NCBI GenBank assembly: GCA_964469215.1
Contig: CAYXYB010000007.1
Location: 1-64,000 of the forward strand
DNA: 64,000 bases
Reading direction: 5' to 3'
Origin: SKPS01 sp964469215
GTDB lineage: Bacteria > Bacteroidota > Bacteroidia > Bacteroidales > SKPS01
The first letter of the stretch is position 1. Each line of letters starts with the position of its first letter. The position numbers and the translations under genes are program-made. A model generated the notes under the pieces. The model made no database searches. It was not told the origin of the DNA and saw nothing but the letters and a program-made list of their open reading frames with translations. Of this stretch, positions 32,999 to 42,401 are shown one piece after another.

Positions 32999-35140
32999 AT
33001 GAACAACGGAAACAACAAATACCAATCATTGATACTTTATGCCCGCAACCTGAACGAGCTTGCTTCATCAAACAAACTAGATCCTGTTATCGGTCGTGAT
33101 GATGAGATCAGGAGAATATTGCAGATACTTTCGAGGCGCACAAAGAACAATCCGGTTTTGATCGGGGAGCCTGGTGTGGGAAAGACAGCAATAGCAGAAG
33201 GTATTGCGCACAGAATAATAAGTGGAGATGTGCCGGAAAATTTAAAAACCCGTAAGGTTTTTTCGCTTGATATGGGTGCACTTATTGCCGGGGCCAAGTA
33301 CAAAGGTGAGTTTGAAGAGCGATTAAAGGCAGTAATAAAAGAGGTTATTGAATCCGATGGGGAGGTCATCCTGTTCATTGACGAGATACACACCCTTGTA
33401 GGTGCCGGTGGAGGAGAAGGAGCCATGGATGCTGCCAACATCCTCAAGCCGGCTCTGGCGCGTGGTGAGTTGAGAGCCATAGGTGCCACAACCCTGAAAG
33501 AGTATCAAAAATATTTTGAAAAGGACAAAGCTCTGGAGAGGCGGTTTCAGCTTGTTTTTGTGGATGAGCCGTCGCCGGAGGATGCGGTTTCCATTCTCAG
33601 AGGATTGAAGGAGCGGTACGAGAGTCATCATCAGGTAAGGATAAAAGACGACGCAGTTATTGCTGCAGTTGAGTTGTCGCATCGTTACATCAGCGAGCGT
33701 TACCTGCCCGACAAGGCCATTGACCTGCTTGATGAGGCAGCCTCAAAGATGAGGCTCGAGATCAATTCAATGCCGGAGGAACTCGATGAGGCAGAACGTA
33801 AGATTAAACAGCTTGAGATTGAGAGGGAAGCCATAAAACGGGAGAAAGACGACAAGAAGTTATCCAGGATCAAAGTTGAACTTGAGCAGATCATTGCTGA
33901 GCGTGACCAACTGAAAGGGAAATGGAAGGAGGAGCGCAGTATTGTTGAACAGATTCAACAGAAGAAGCGCAACATTGAGAACCTTAAACTTGAGGCAGAG
34001 AGGGCAGAGAGAGCGGGCGATTACGGGAAGGTTGCAGAGATAAGGTATGGAAGGATTCAGGAAAACGAGTCAGCTCTTGAGGATCTTAAGATCAAGCTTG
34101 CAGACGTACAGCATGGCCATCCTATGATCAATGAGGAGGTTGGCAGGGATGAGATTGCGGAGGTGGTATCTCGTTGGACAGGTATTCCCGTGCATAAGAT
34201 GCTTGAAGGGGAAAAGCACAAGTTGCTTCACCTTGAGGAGGAGCTTCATAAGCGTGTTGTTGGGCAGGAGGAAGCCATTTCAGCACTTGCCGATGCCATC
34301 AGGAGGAGTCGCGCCGGGCTGCAGGATAAAAGCAAGCCGGTGGGTTCATTTATTTTTCTTGGCACCACGGGGGTGGGTAAGACTGAACTTGCACGCGCTT
34401 TGGCTGAGTACCTGTTTAATGATGAGAGAGCAATGGTCCGTATCGATATGTCAGAATATCAAGAGAAGCATACAGTCTCAAGGCTGATTGGAGCACCACC
34501 GGGATATATAGGTTATGATGAAGGGGGGCAACTTACGGAAGCTGTACGGAGAAAGCCTTATTCAGTGATACTACTCGACGAGATAGAGAAAGCAAACCCA
34601 GATGTATTCAACATCCTGTTGCAGGTGCTTGATGATGGAAGGCTTACAGACAATAAAGGCCGCACGGCAGATTTCCGCAACACCATCATTGTCATGACAA
34701 GTAATCTTGGTTCAGGGCTCATTCAGTCAAACCTTGAAGCACTTACCGAGAGTAATCGCATTGAAGTCCTTGAAGAGACAAGAATCAGGGTGATGGAAAT
34801 GATGAGAAAAACCCTGAGGCCAGAATTCCTCAACAGGGTTGATGAAATCATTGTATTTTCTCCTTTGACGATTGAGGAAATAAGAAAAATTGTGATCATG
34901 CAGGTCGAGCAGGTAAATAATATGTTGAAAGACAATGGGATTGAACTAAATCCTACCTCTGCGGCCATTGATCTTATAGCCAGGATGGGATACGACCCAC
35001 AGTACGGTGCAAGGCCGGTTAAAAGACTTATAAGGAGGAATATACTAAATGAACTTTCGAAACTGATTCTTGAAGGGAAGATACAGAGTGGCAGCAAGGT
35101 TTCCATCGATGTCAGGGAAGGAGTATTTATTTTCCAATAA
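32999..35140 (+). CDS. ClpB-type AAA+ disaggregase lacking the N-terminal domain
   Basis: 713 aa against about 860 for full ClpB. It starts at ...YARNLNELASSNKLDPVIGRDDEIRR, right at the first ATPase domain, so both Clp-N repeats are missing. NBD1 has GEPGVGKTA and LFIDEIHTLVGAG. A long coiled-coil middle domain (~385-500) separates it from NBD2, with GTTGVGKTE, LLDEIEKANPD and LNRVDEIIVFSP. The middle domain marks it as ClpB-like, not ClpA or ClpX. It should cooperate with DnaK (42402). No coding sequence for an N-domain is seen upstream, so the short form seems native. Confidence 0.9.
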   Translation: MNNGNNKYQSLILYARNLNELASSNKLDPVIGRDDEIRRILQILSRRTKNNPVLIGEPGVGKTAIAEGIAHRIISGDVPENLKTRKVFSLDMGALIAGAKYKGEFEERLKAVIKEVIESDGEVILFIDEIHTLVGAGGGEGAMDAANILKPALARGELRAIGATTLKEYQKYFEKDKALERRFQLVFVDEPSPEDAVSILRGLKERYESHHQVRIKDDAVIAAVELSHRYISERYLPDKAIDLLDEAASKMRLEINSMPEELDEAERKIKQLEIEREAIKREKDDKKLSRIKVELEQIIAERDQLKGKWKEERSIVEQIQQKKRNIENLKLEAERAERAGDYGKVAEIRYGRIQENESALEDLKIKLADVQHGHPMINEEVGRDEIAEVVSRWTGIPVHKMLEGEKHKLLHLEEELHKRVVGQEEAISALADAIRRSRAGLQDKSKPVGSFIFLGTTGVGKTELARALAEYLFNDERAMVRIDMSEYQEKHTVSRLIGAPPGYIGYDEGGQLTEAVRRKPYSVILLDEIEKANPDVFNILLQVLDDGRLTDNKGRTADFRNTIIVMTSNLGSGLIQSNLEALTESNRIEVLEETRIRVMEMMRKTLRPEFLNRVDEIIVFSPLTIEEIRKIVIMQVEQVNNMLKDNGIELNPTSAAIDLIARMGYDPQYGARPVKRLIRRNILNELSKLILEGKIQSGSKVSIDVREGVFIFQ

Positions 35141-35188
35141 AAAGTTATCTTTACAGCCTGCATTGCAAAAATCCAAAACCACAAACCA

Positions 35189-36172
35189 ATGTACGAAAAA
35201 CTGCAGGCTCTTGATGCTGTAAGACTTAACTTCAGCGAAGGAGGAATTCTGATAATTAATATCACAATTGCCTTCATAATGTTTGGGGTTGCTTTGGAGA
35301 TAAAACCGGAGCATTTCCGCAGGGTCATCAGGCGGCCAAAATCTGTTCTTGTGGGATTTGGTTCACAGTTTATCCTGCTTCCTGCTGCCACATTCCTGCT
35401 GGTAAAACTCCTGGGTAACTTTATTTCTCCTGCAGCTGCAATGGGGATGATACTTGTAGCCTGTTGCCCCGGGGGTAACATCTCTAACTTCATGTCTTCA
35501 ATGGCAAAAGCCAACACAGCACTCTCAGTAAGCCTCACCGCTATTGCCACACTGGGAGCAATTGTGCTAACACCACTTAACTTTGCTATCTGGGGAGGCC
35601 TCTACACCGCATCAAGTGATCTGTTGAGGCCTATTGTTATCGACCCTGGTGAGATGTTCAAAACGGTGTTTATTCTCCTGGGGATTCCGCTGATAGCAGG
35701 AATGATGGTAGCTCACTATTTTCCACGCTTTACCTTAAAAGTCGTAAAACCGCTGAAAAATATCTCGATGCTGATATTCATCGGGATAGTAATACTTGCT
35801 TTCACGAATAATTACAGCTATTTTGTAAAATTCATCGGGTTGATATTTTTTTTGGTGCTTATTCATAATGCCGTAGCACTTACGCTTGGGTACTCTGCGG
35901 GGTTGGTTTTCAGGCTCTCTGTACCCGATCGCAGAACCATTACCATTGAAACCGGAATTCAAAATTCGGCACTAGGACTGGCATTGCTGTTTAATCCGAA
36001 GATCTTCCCCGAGCCCATTGGAGGAATGGCATTTATTGCAGCATGGTGGGGTATATGGCACATTATCTCAGGACTCAGCCTGGCAGCTATTCTTGCCCGT
36101 ATCCCATACAAAATTGATCATGATGCCGGTAAAAAGGTCTTGCTGACGGAACAAAATCCGGATAAGCAATGA
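35189..36172 (+). CDS. Bile acid:sodium symporter (BASS) family transporter
   Basis: 327 aa, about nine to ten hydrophobic helices. The family motif CCPGGNISNFMSSMAKANTALSVSLTA is at ~90-118, and the second signature ETGIQNSALGLALLFNP at ~255. BASS proteins carry organic anions (bile acids, pantoate, keto acids and others) with sodium; the substrate here cannot be told. The ATG at 35189 lies 48 bp after clpB, and its end overlaps the acyltransferase gene by 4 bp. Confidence 0.9.
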   Translation: MYEKLQALDAVRLNFSEGGILIINITIAFIMFGVALEIKPEHFRRVIRRPKSVLVGFGSQFILLPAATFLLVKLLGNFISPAAAMGMILVACCPGGNISNFMSSMAKANTALSVSLTAIATLGAIVLTPLNFAIWGGLYTASSDLLRPIVIDPGEMFKTVFILLGIPLIAGMMVAHYFPRFTLKVVKPLKNISMLIFIGIVILAFTNNYSYFVKFIGLIFFLVLIHNAVALTLGYSAGLVFRLSVPDRRTITIETGIQNSALGLALLFNPKIFPEPIGGMAFIAAWWGIWHIISGLSLAAILARIPYKIDHDAGKKVLLTEQNPDKQ

Positions 36173-37527
36173 GTAGAAAAAATATAGAGAAATTCTCGAG
36201 GAGATACTACCTCCTCAAGATTTACAGCAGGGTGATGCACTACCTTTACTATGGCCGTATCAGAGTTAAGGGAAAATCAAATATTCCACCGGACAAACCT
36301 CTTATTTTTGCCCCGAACCACCAGAATGCTCTCATGGATGCTCTTGCTGTGCTATTCACAATTCCGGGACAGATGGTTTTTCTTGCAAGGGCTGATATTT
36401 TCAGGCGGAGCTTCTTTTCATCGTTACTTACTTTTCTGAAGATCCTCCCAATATATCGTATCCGTGATGGTTATTCAACACTTCAAAGTAACTCGGAAAT
36501 ATTCAGAAAGACTGTGGATGTACTCAGGTCAAACCGGCCAATAGTGATACTTCCTGAAGGCAATCATGAGGGAATTCACAAGCTCAGACCGCTGAAAAAG
36601 GGCATTGCCCGCATAGCCTTTCAAACAGCAGAAGCTTGTGATTTCAACCTTGATATTCATATCATTCCTGTAGGGCTCGATTACTCCCGATACGAAAAAT
36701 CGGGTAGTGAGCTTCTAATTCAGTATGGCATTCCAATCAGGGTACTCGATTATGCCGGATCATATAAAGAGAACCCTCCGAAAGCAATAAACTCTCTCAT
36801 TGCAGAGCTTAAAAGCGGTATCAGCAAGCTGATGATCGACATTCAGAACGAAGAATACTATGAGATGATCGACATAGTAAGGCGTTACTATTCATACACT
36901 CTGATGAAGGAGGCCGGCATCAGGATCACACCCTGGAACCGCTATTCTGCTGAGATTGAAACAATAAAAATACTCGAGAAATATCTCTCAGAAAACCCTG
37001 ATGACGAAATCGTTAAGAAACTTGAAGAGACAGCCATGAATTACCGGCTTGCTGTTGGCTACAATAAACTCCATTTCAGAAACCCCGAAGAGGGGCGCTG
37101 GCCTGTGTGGAAATTTTTATTGCAGGGGTTGCTTTTTCTGATCACCCTTCCTCTTTTTATGGCCGGCTTTATCAACAATATCCTTCCTGTTCTCGTTCCA
37201 AAATCGATCGAAAAAAGGATAAAAGATGTTCAGTTTCGATCTTCCTTTAAGTTTGGATTGTCTATACTCACCTTTCCTTTTTTCTATCTTTTACAAACCC
37301 TGCTTTTTTATTTGATTATACCTTTGCCGGGTATCTATACCCTTTGGTATCTGGTATCACTGCCTCTTACCGGACTTATAGCGGTAAGGTACAGGCTTTT
37401 CTTCAGAAGATATCTTGCACGATTAAGATACCGCTTCCTGATTTTTACCAACAGGAGACAATACGATGATATTCGAAGATTAAGGGCTGAAACCGATTCG
37501 CTGATGGCTGAAGTAAGAGGTAAATGA
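36169..37527 (+). CDS. PlsC-family lysophospholipid acyltransferase with C-terminal membrane region
   Basis: 452 aa. The PlsC domain (~30-230) has the catalytic NHQNALMDAL (HX4D type) at about 50 and PEGNHEG at about 130. The C-terminal third holds three to four hydrophobic helices (~310-400) and a basic tail. It probably transfers acyl groups to a lysolipid or related lipid. It overlaps the BASS gene and is likely co-transcribed with it. Larger than bacterial PlsC (about 240 aa). Confidence 0.85.
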   Translation: MSRKNIEKFSRRYYLLKIYSRVMHYLYYGRIRVKGKSNIPPDKPLIFAPNHQNALMDALAVLFTIPGQMVFLARADIFRRSFFSSLLTFLKILPIYRIRDGYSTLQSNSEIFRKTVDVLRSNRPIVILPEGNHEGIHKLRPLKKGIARIAFQTAEACDFNLDIHIIPVGLDYSRYEKSGSELLIQYGIPIRVLDYAGSYKENPPKAINSLIAELKSGISKLMIDIQNEEYYEMIDIVRRYYSYTLMKEAGIRITPWNRYSAEIETIKILEKYLSENPDDEIVKKLEETAMNYRLAVGYNKLHFRNPEEGRWPVWKFLLQGLLFLITLPLFMAGFINNILPVLVPKSIEKRIKDVQFRSSFKFGLSILTFPFFYLLQTLLFYLIIPLPGIYTLWYLVSLPLTGLIAVRYRLFFRRYLARLRYRFLIFTNRRQYDDIRRLRAETDSLMAEVRGK

Positions 37528-37546
37528 TTTTTTTCTGAAGCATACA

Positions 37547-38893
37547 CTATTGTTTATTCACCATGTTTTTCCGGATATTTGTATAGTGGGTCTGGTTTGA
37601 TTTTTCCAGGTCAGAAATTTTGGTAACAAAAAATTGAAGTGCCTCCTCTTTGGTTTTGAAATCAGGAAAACTATCCATTGAAACCGACAGGTAAGCGCAC
37701 GAAATCCCAGCTTTTGATATTCCCTCCTGCAAATCCATAAACAGTTTCATTGTCTCGCCGGTGCATGAGTACCTCCGTGCAAGAGCTATATTATACTCCA
37801 TCAGCTTTATTGCATCACCCGCCTGTTTATTCAGCTTGTCATCCCTTTTCATCTGGTAAATATAGGCCATTTGTGCCTCCATTCTTGTTAGAATTGCATC
37901 CATACGGCTGTAGTGCTGAACCTGCGTTGAGGAGATCCGGTTTTTAGTCACTATTTTGTTCATCCCCTTAATGTTGAACCTGATAGTATACGACTGCTGA
38001 TCGTAAAACACAGCCTTGTCACCCGTTATTTGTTGTGGAAGAGTATAATGCTGGTGGTATACAGTAGCCATGAGAAGCGCAGTGAGAATATAATCAGGAT
38101 TTCTCAGCAGCGATACAATGTCAATTGAGAAGGGGAAGTCTTTAACACTGGTGCTGCCTTCACGGCTCAGATTCTGGTAATCTTTTATCACACCCACAAC
38201 ATGGTCGTTTTGTTCCAGGTGCAGTATATTACCATCCCTGTCGGTGGTGAGCATCTTTACCTCCAGGCCTTCATTCCATGTGATAACAATTGAGCTGTCG
38301 GGGAAGCGCCACATCCACTCTCCATCGAAGAAGCCATTTTTGTCGAATGTGCCTGACACCTCCCACAGCTTGTCGTTTTTTGCATAGAATGGCCCGCTTA
38401 TCAATCCTGATTTAAAGTTCATTTCAACTATAACGGTTTCGAGTGAATCGTGCCGGTTCCAAACCCATTTGTCATCCTTCTTCTCCCCTGCTCTGCTTTT
38501 GAGAGATGACTCAAAACGCCACCTGCCGTCAGGCATCCCTTTGGAATAGGTAGCTTCAAGTGTGATTGCACCGGTGGTATAGAGCCGTGGTTTCTGTAAC
38601 TGAAAATCCTTTTGGTTAATTTTGTATGTCCATAAGCCATCCTTCAGATTGGATGAATATGATCCGGTGATGCTATGGTTAAACCTCCACTGGTCGTTCC
38701 TTGCTTTAGCTGTGTAACGGAAAGATCCCTGCCTGATATGATCTTTGGTTTTTTCATCGGGCCGGTAAGTATAGGTTACGTCACCGGCATCGGTAAAACC
38801 ATTCTGAAGCTTACCCTGGTATTTCTGAAGAGGTTGGCTATGCGCGTAAAACACTGAAATACAGAAAATAACAAGAACTTGTAAATATTTCAT
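37547..38893 (-). CDS. Secreted protein of unknown function with MORN-like repeats
   Basis: About 448 aa. A signal peptide (hydrophobic core LQVLVIFCISVFY, cut near HSQP) is followed by short repeated segments of the type GDVTY, LKDGLWTYK, MPDGRWRFE, LISGPFYA and FFDGEWMWRFPDSS, which resemble MORN-like antitoxin/toxin-type repeats. The C-terminal half looks helical and has no recognised motif. I chose ATG 38893, which has GGAG just before it, over 38911. Transcribed away from trxB. Function unknown. Confidence 0.6.
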   Translation of the reverse strand: MKYLQVLVIFCISVFYAHSQPLQKYQGKLQNGFTDAGDVTYTYRPDEKTKDHIRQGSFRYTAKARNDQWRFNHSITGSYSSNLKDGLWTYKINQKDFQLQKPRLYTTGAITLEATYSKGMPDGRWRFESSLKSRAGEKKDDKWVWNRHDSLETVIVEMNFKSGLISGPFYAKNDKLWEVSGTFDKNGFFDGEWMWRFPDSSIVITWNEGLEVKMLTTDRDGNILHLEQNDHVVGVIKDYQNLSREGSTSVKDFPFSIDIVSLLRNPDYILTALLMATVYHQHYTLPQQITGDKAVFYDQQSYTIRFNIKGMNKIVTKNRISSTQVQHYSRMDAILTRMEAQMAYIYQMKRDDKLNKQAGDAIKLMEYNIALARRYSCTGETMKLFMDLQEGISKAGISCAYLSVSMDSFPDFKTKEEALQFFVTKISDLEKSNQTHYTNIRKNMVNKQ

Positions 38894-38947
38894 CTCCGAA
38901 AGGTTTTTCATGCTAAAGATATATAAAAAACACTATGTTCGATTTTG

Positions 38948-38955
38948 TATCTTTG
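38948..38955 (+). promoter_or_regulatory. -7 box of trxB
   Basis: TATCTTTG, 28 bp before the trxB start codon. It predicts a leader of about 20 nt. No good -33 TTTG was seen. Confidence 0.65.
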
Positions 38956-38982
38956 CGGCCTTAAAATTAAAGTAAAATTAAG

Positions 38983-39915
38983 ATGAGCAACACAAAAGAA
39001 AAAACCAGATGTCTGATTATCGGATCGGGGCCTGCGGGTTACACAGCCGGGATATATGCAGCGAGGGCAGATCTGAAGCCAATCCTTTACCAGGGGCTAC
39101 AGCCGGGCGGGCAGTTGACCATTACCACTGATGTTGAAAATTTTCCGGGGTACCCTGAAGGCATCACGGGTCCTGAGATGATGGAAGACCTCAAAAAGCA
39201 ATGTGAGCGGTTCGGTACAGATGTAAGGTGGGGTATAATCACGAGTGTTGATCTTTCGGGAAGGCCTTTCAGTGTAACTGCTGATGATGGGAAGGAGATA
39301 CTTGCAGATACGTTGATAATTGCCACGGGTGCCACTGCAAAATGGCTGGGACTTGAGAGCGAAAAGCGGTTCAGCGGATATGGTGTCTCTGCATGTGCCA
39401 CCTGTGATGGGTTCTTTTACCGCGGAAAGGAAGTGGCAGTTGTCGGTGGTGGCGACACTGCAGCAGAAGAGGCCTCGTACCTGGCAAACCTCTGCAGCAA
39501 GGTTTACCTTATTCATCGCAGGGATGAGCTCAGAGCGTCAAAAGCGATGCAGTCCCGTGTTCTTAAAACGTCCAACATAGAGATGGTGTGGAATTCCGTT
39601 CCGAAGGAAATCGTCGGGGGCCAGAATGTTGAGGGGGTTATCATTCAGGATGTTAAAACAGGCGAAGAACGCCGGATAGACATTGAAGGAATTTTTATTG
39701 CAATAGGGCACAAGCCAAATTCAGAATTATTCAGGGGAGTTCTTGATATGGATGAGCTTGGTTATCTCATAACCAAACCCGATTCAACGGCTACAAACGT
39801 GCCTGGGGTATTTGCTGCCGGTGATGTCCAGGACAAAAAATACCGTCAGGCTGTCACTGCTGCCGGCACCGGCTGTATGGCAGCCATTGAGGCTGAAAGA
39901 TTTCTTGGAGAATAA
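38983..39915 (+). CDS. trxB: Thioredoxin-disulfide reductase
   Basis: 310 aa, standard length. Moves electrons from NADPH through FAD and the active-site CATC (about 142) to thioredoxin. FAD motif GSGPAGYTAGIYAARA (about 12), NADPH motif VGGGDTAAEEASYL (about 160) and C-terminal FAD contact AAGDVQDKKYRQAVTAAG. Cytoplasmic; important for anaerobes facing oxygen. Convergent with gyrB, 26 bp away. Confidence 0.96.
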   Translation: MSNTKEKTRCLIIGSGPAGYTAGIYAARADLKPILYQGLQPGGQLTITTDVENFPGYPEGITGPEMMEDLKKQCERFGTDVRWGIITSVDLSGRPFSVTADDGKEILADTLIIATGATAKWLGLESEKRFSGYGVSACATCDGFFYRGKEVAVVGGGDTAAEEASYLANLCSKVYLIHRRDELRASKAMQSRVLKTSNIEMVWNSVPKEIVGGQNVEGVIIQDVKTGEERRIDIEGIFIAIGHKPNSELFRGVLDMDELGYLITKPDSTATNVPGVFAAGDVQDKKYRQAVTAAGTGCMAAIEAERFLGE

Positions 39916-39941
39916 TGGTTATTGGTTAACTCATGATTCTA

Positions 39942-41903
39942 TTACGCGTCGATGTTGGCGTAGGTGGCGTTTTGTTCGATGAACTCGCGGCGCGGTGGTA
40001 CCTCATCACCCATGAGCATTGAGAAGACGCGGTCGGCTTCGGTTGCGTTTTCTATGTCAACCTGGCGAAGGGTGCGGAAGGCTGGGTCCATAGTGGTACT
40101 CCAGAGCTGCTCTGCATTCATCTCACCAAGACCTTTGTAACGCTGTATGTGTATTCCCTTTTCGCTTCCGCTTCCATCTGATGTGAGCTCCCTGACGAAA
40201 GCCTCCCTTTCCTCTTCATTCCAGCAATACCTCTCTGTCTTGCCCTTCCTGATAAGATAGAGCGGAGGGGTTGCAATATATACATAACCCGATTCGATAA
40301 GCTCCTTCATATACCTGAAGAAGAAAGTGAGTATCAGGGTGGCAATATGGGATCCGTCAACATCAGCATCAGTCATGATAATAACTTTGTGATATCTCAG
40401 GTTGTCTAAGTTCAGGGCTTTACTGTCCTCTTCAGTTCCTATGCTTAGACCAAAGGCAGTGAATATATTTTTTATCTCCTCATTTTCAAAAATTTTATGT
40501 GGCATCGCTTTCTCCACATTGAGAATTTTCCCCCTGAGCGGCAGTATTGCCTGAAAAGTTCTGTCGCGCCCCTGCTTGGCAGTACCGCCTGCAGAATCAC
40601 CCTCAACAAGGTATATCTCACAGCGACCGGGATCTTTCTCTGAACAGTCGGCGAGCTTGCCTGGGAGACCGCCCCCTACAAGCACATTTTTACGTTGCAC
40701 AAGCTCACGTGCCTTACGTGCTGCATGCCGCGCAGTGGCAGCAAGAATAACCTTGTTAACAATAATTTTGGCCTCTTTGGGGTGCTCTTCGAGGTAGTAC
40801 GACAGCTTCTCGCTGGTGATAGTTTCAACAAGTCCCATAACATCAGAGTTACCCAGCTTGGTTTTTGTCTGCCCCTCAAACTGAGGCTCCTGAACCTTGA
40901 TAGAAATGATGGTTGTTAGGCCCTCGCGGAAATCATCGCCATTGATATCGAACTTCAGCTTTGCAAGCATCCCCTCCTTCTCGGCATAGTTCTTCAGAGT
41001 GCGTGTGAGAGCCCTTCGGAACCCACTGAGATGTGTCCCCCCTTCGATAGTGTTGATGTTGTTTACGTATGAATGGAGATTTTCGGTAAAAGACGTATTG
41101 TAACGCATTGCCACCTCTACCGGCACTCCCCCCTTTTCACCCTCTATGTATATTGTGTCAGGTATCAAAGACTCGCGGGTATTGTCGAGGTATGCTATAA
41201 AATCCACCAGACCGTTTTCGGAAAAGAATGTTTCTGCGCGGAAGTTGCCGTCATCATTCACCTGTCTCTCATCAGTGAGGGTAATTGTTATTCCGCGATT
41301 CAGGAAAGAGAGCTCCCGAACCCGGGTAGCAAGGATATCGTAATTGAATTCGGTAACCTGAAAGATGGTGTCATCAGGTAAGAACTTAACCCTGGTTCCA
41401 CGCTGGCCGGAGGTACCTGCTTCCTTAACATCGTACAATGGTTTTCCCTGGCGGTATTCCTGCTGATAAACCTTTCCATCGCGATAGACAGTCACCTTCA
41501 TGTACATCGACAAAGCATTCACACAACTCACGCCCACACCGTGCAATCCGCCCGAAACCTTATATGAACCCTTGTCGAATTTTCCACCGGCATGCAGAAC
41601 AGTCATTACAACCTCCAACGCCGACCTCTGTTCCTTCTCATGCATATCGACAGGGATACCACGACCATTATCGGTCACAGTAACCGAATTATCGGGATGA
41701 ACAACAACATCGATACGGTCACAATGACCTGCCAACGCTTCATCAATCGAATTATCAACCACTTCGTTCACCAGGTGGTGAAGACCCTTTGAGCTGGTAT
41801 CACCAATATACATCGCAGGGCGTTTTCGCACTGCTTCCAGCCCCTCAAGAACCTGTATATTTTCTGCAGTGTAATTTCTCGCAAGCTTTTCTTTTTCGCT
41901 CAT
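39942..41903 (-). CDS. gyrB: DNA gyrase subunit B
   Basis: About 653 aa. ATP-dependent negative supercoiling with GyrA. GHKL ATPase motifs EVVDNSIDEALAG and DNGRGIPVD, transducer lysine in QTKTKLGN, TOPRIM motifs EGDSAGGTAKQGRDR and DADVDGSHIATL, and the tail QRYKGLGEMNAEQLW. The ATG at 41903 is preferred over TTG 41909. A minus-strand -7 box TATTTTTG lies at 41945-41938. The protein lacks the long insert of some enterobacterial GyrB proteins, as is usual for Bacteroidota. Confidence 0.95.
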   Translation of the reverse strand: MSEKEKLARNYTAENIQVLEGLEAVRKRPAMYIGDTSSKGLHHLVNEVVDNSIDEALAGHCDRIDVVVHPDNSVTVTDNGRGIPVDMHEKEQRSALEVVMTVLHAGGKFDKGSYKVSGGLHGVGVSCVNALSMYMKVTVYRDGKVYQQEYRQGKPLYDVKEAGTSGQRGTRVKFLPDDTIFQVTEFNYDILATRVRELSFLNRGITITLTDERQVNDDGNFRAETFFSENGLVDFIAYLDNTRESLIPDTIYIEGEKGGVPVEVAMRYNTSFTENLHSYVNNINTIEGGTHLSGFRRALTRTLKNYAEKEGMLAKLKFDINGDDFREGLTTIISIKVQEPQFEGQTKTKLGNSDVMGLVETITSEKLSYYLEEHPKEAKIIVNKVILAATARHAARKARELVQRKNVLVGGGLPGKLADCSEKDPGRCEIYLVEGDSAGGTAKQGRDRTFQAILPLRGKILNVEKAMPHKIFENEEIKNIFTAFGLSIGTEEDSKALNLDNLRYHKVIIMTDADVDGSHIATLILTFFFRYMKELIESGYVYIATPPLYLIRKGKTERYCWNEEEREAFVRELTSDGSGSEKGIHIQRYKGLGEMNAEQLWSTTMDPAFRTLRQVDIENATEADRVFSMLMGDEVPPRREFIEQNATYANIDA

Positions 41904-42401
41904 TATCAATACTTTATCAATCTATTTACAACCTATGCAAAAATAACAAATTTTTCTTTACCGGACTACTCTTTTTGGCTTGAAAACACAAGAACTTTTC
42001 AACAAAAATTTATCAGCGGAATCAGAAAAAAGTCTATGTAAATTATGTTTTATTTTTCTTTTTAACAGTTTTATATAGTGTTCATAATGTGTGTTTTACC
42101 AATGAGACACTGAGGTCCCTGAGGATCACTTTGATATTAAAAACATAGTGCCTCTTAGTAAACAATGTGTTTTCTGCGTATATTCCATCAAATTTTACCA
42201 TAAAAATTTATGGTCTTGGATTCAGCGGGAGAATATCAACCTAACCGGGTAAAAATCCACAGAGCATCTGATACATCAAAAAGATCACACCGTGCCAAAC
42301 GAATCTGCCGTTTTGTCAGATTATATTGTCATGGCATAAAGGTTGACACCCCAGAATGCCTTTAAAAAAGAATTTTCTTATCAAAAAAAACAACAGATAC
42401 A
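41904..42401. other. Regulatory intergenic region between gyrB and dnaK
   Basis: No gene. It carries the gyrB -7 box at 41938-41945, an 18-bp palindrome ACCATAAA-AA-TTTATGGT at 42197-42214, and TGTCAGATTATATTGTCA at 42314-42331, which resembles the element before clpB. The palindrome is of unknown use. Confidence 0.5.
42314..42331 (+). promoter_or_regulatory. Possible stress element before dnaK
   Basis: TGTCAGATTATATTGTCA lies 71 nt before the dnaK start. The 9-mer ATATTGTCA preceded by a TGTCA is shared with the clpB upstream region (32892-32900). No CIRCE element (HrcA site) was seen. A role in heat-shock control is inferred only. Confidence 0.35.
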
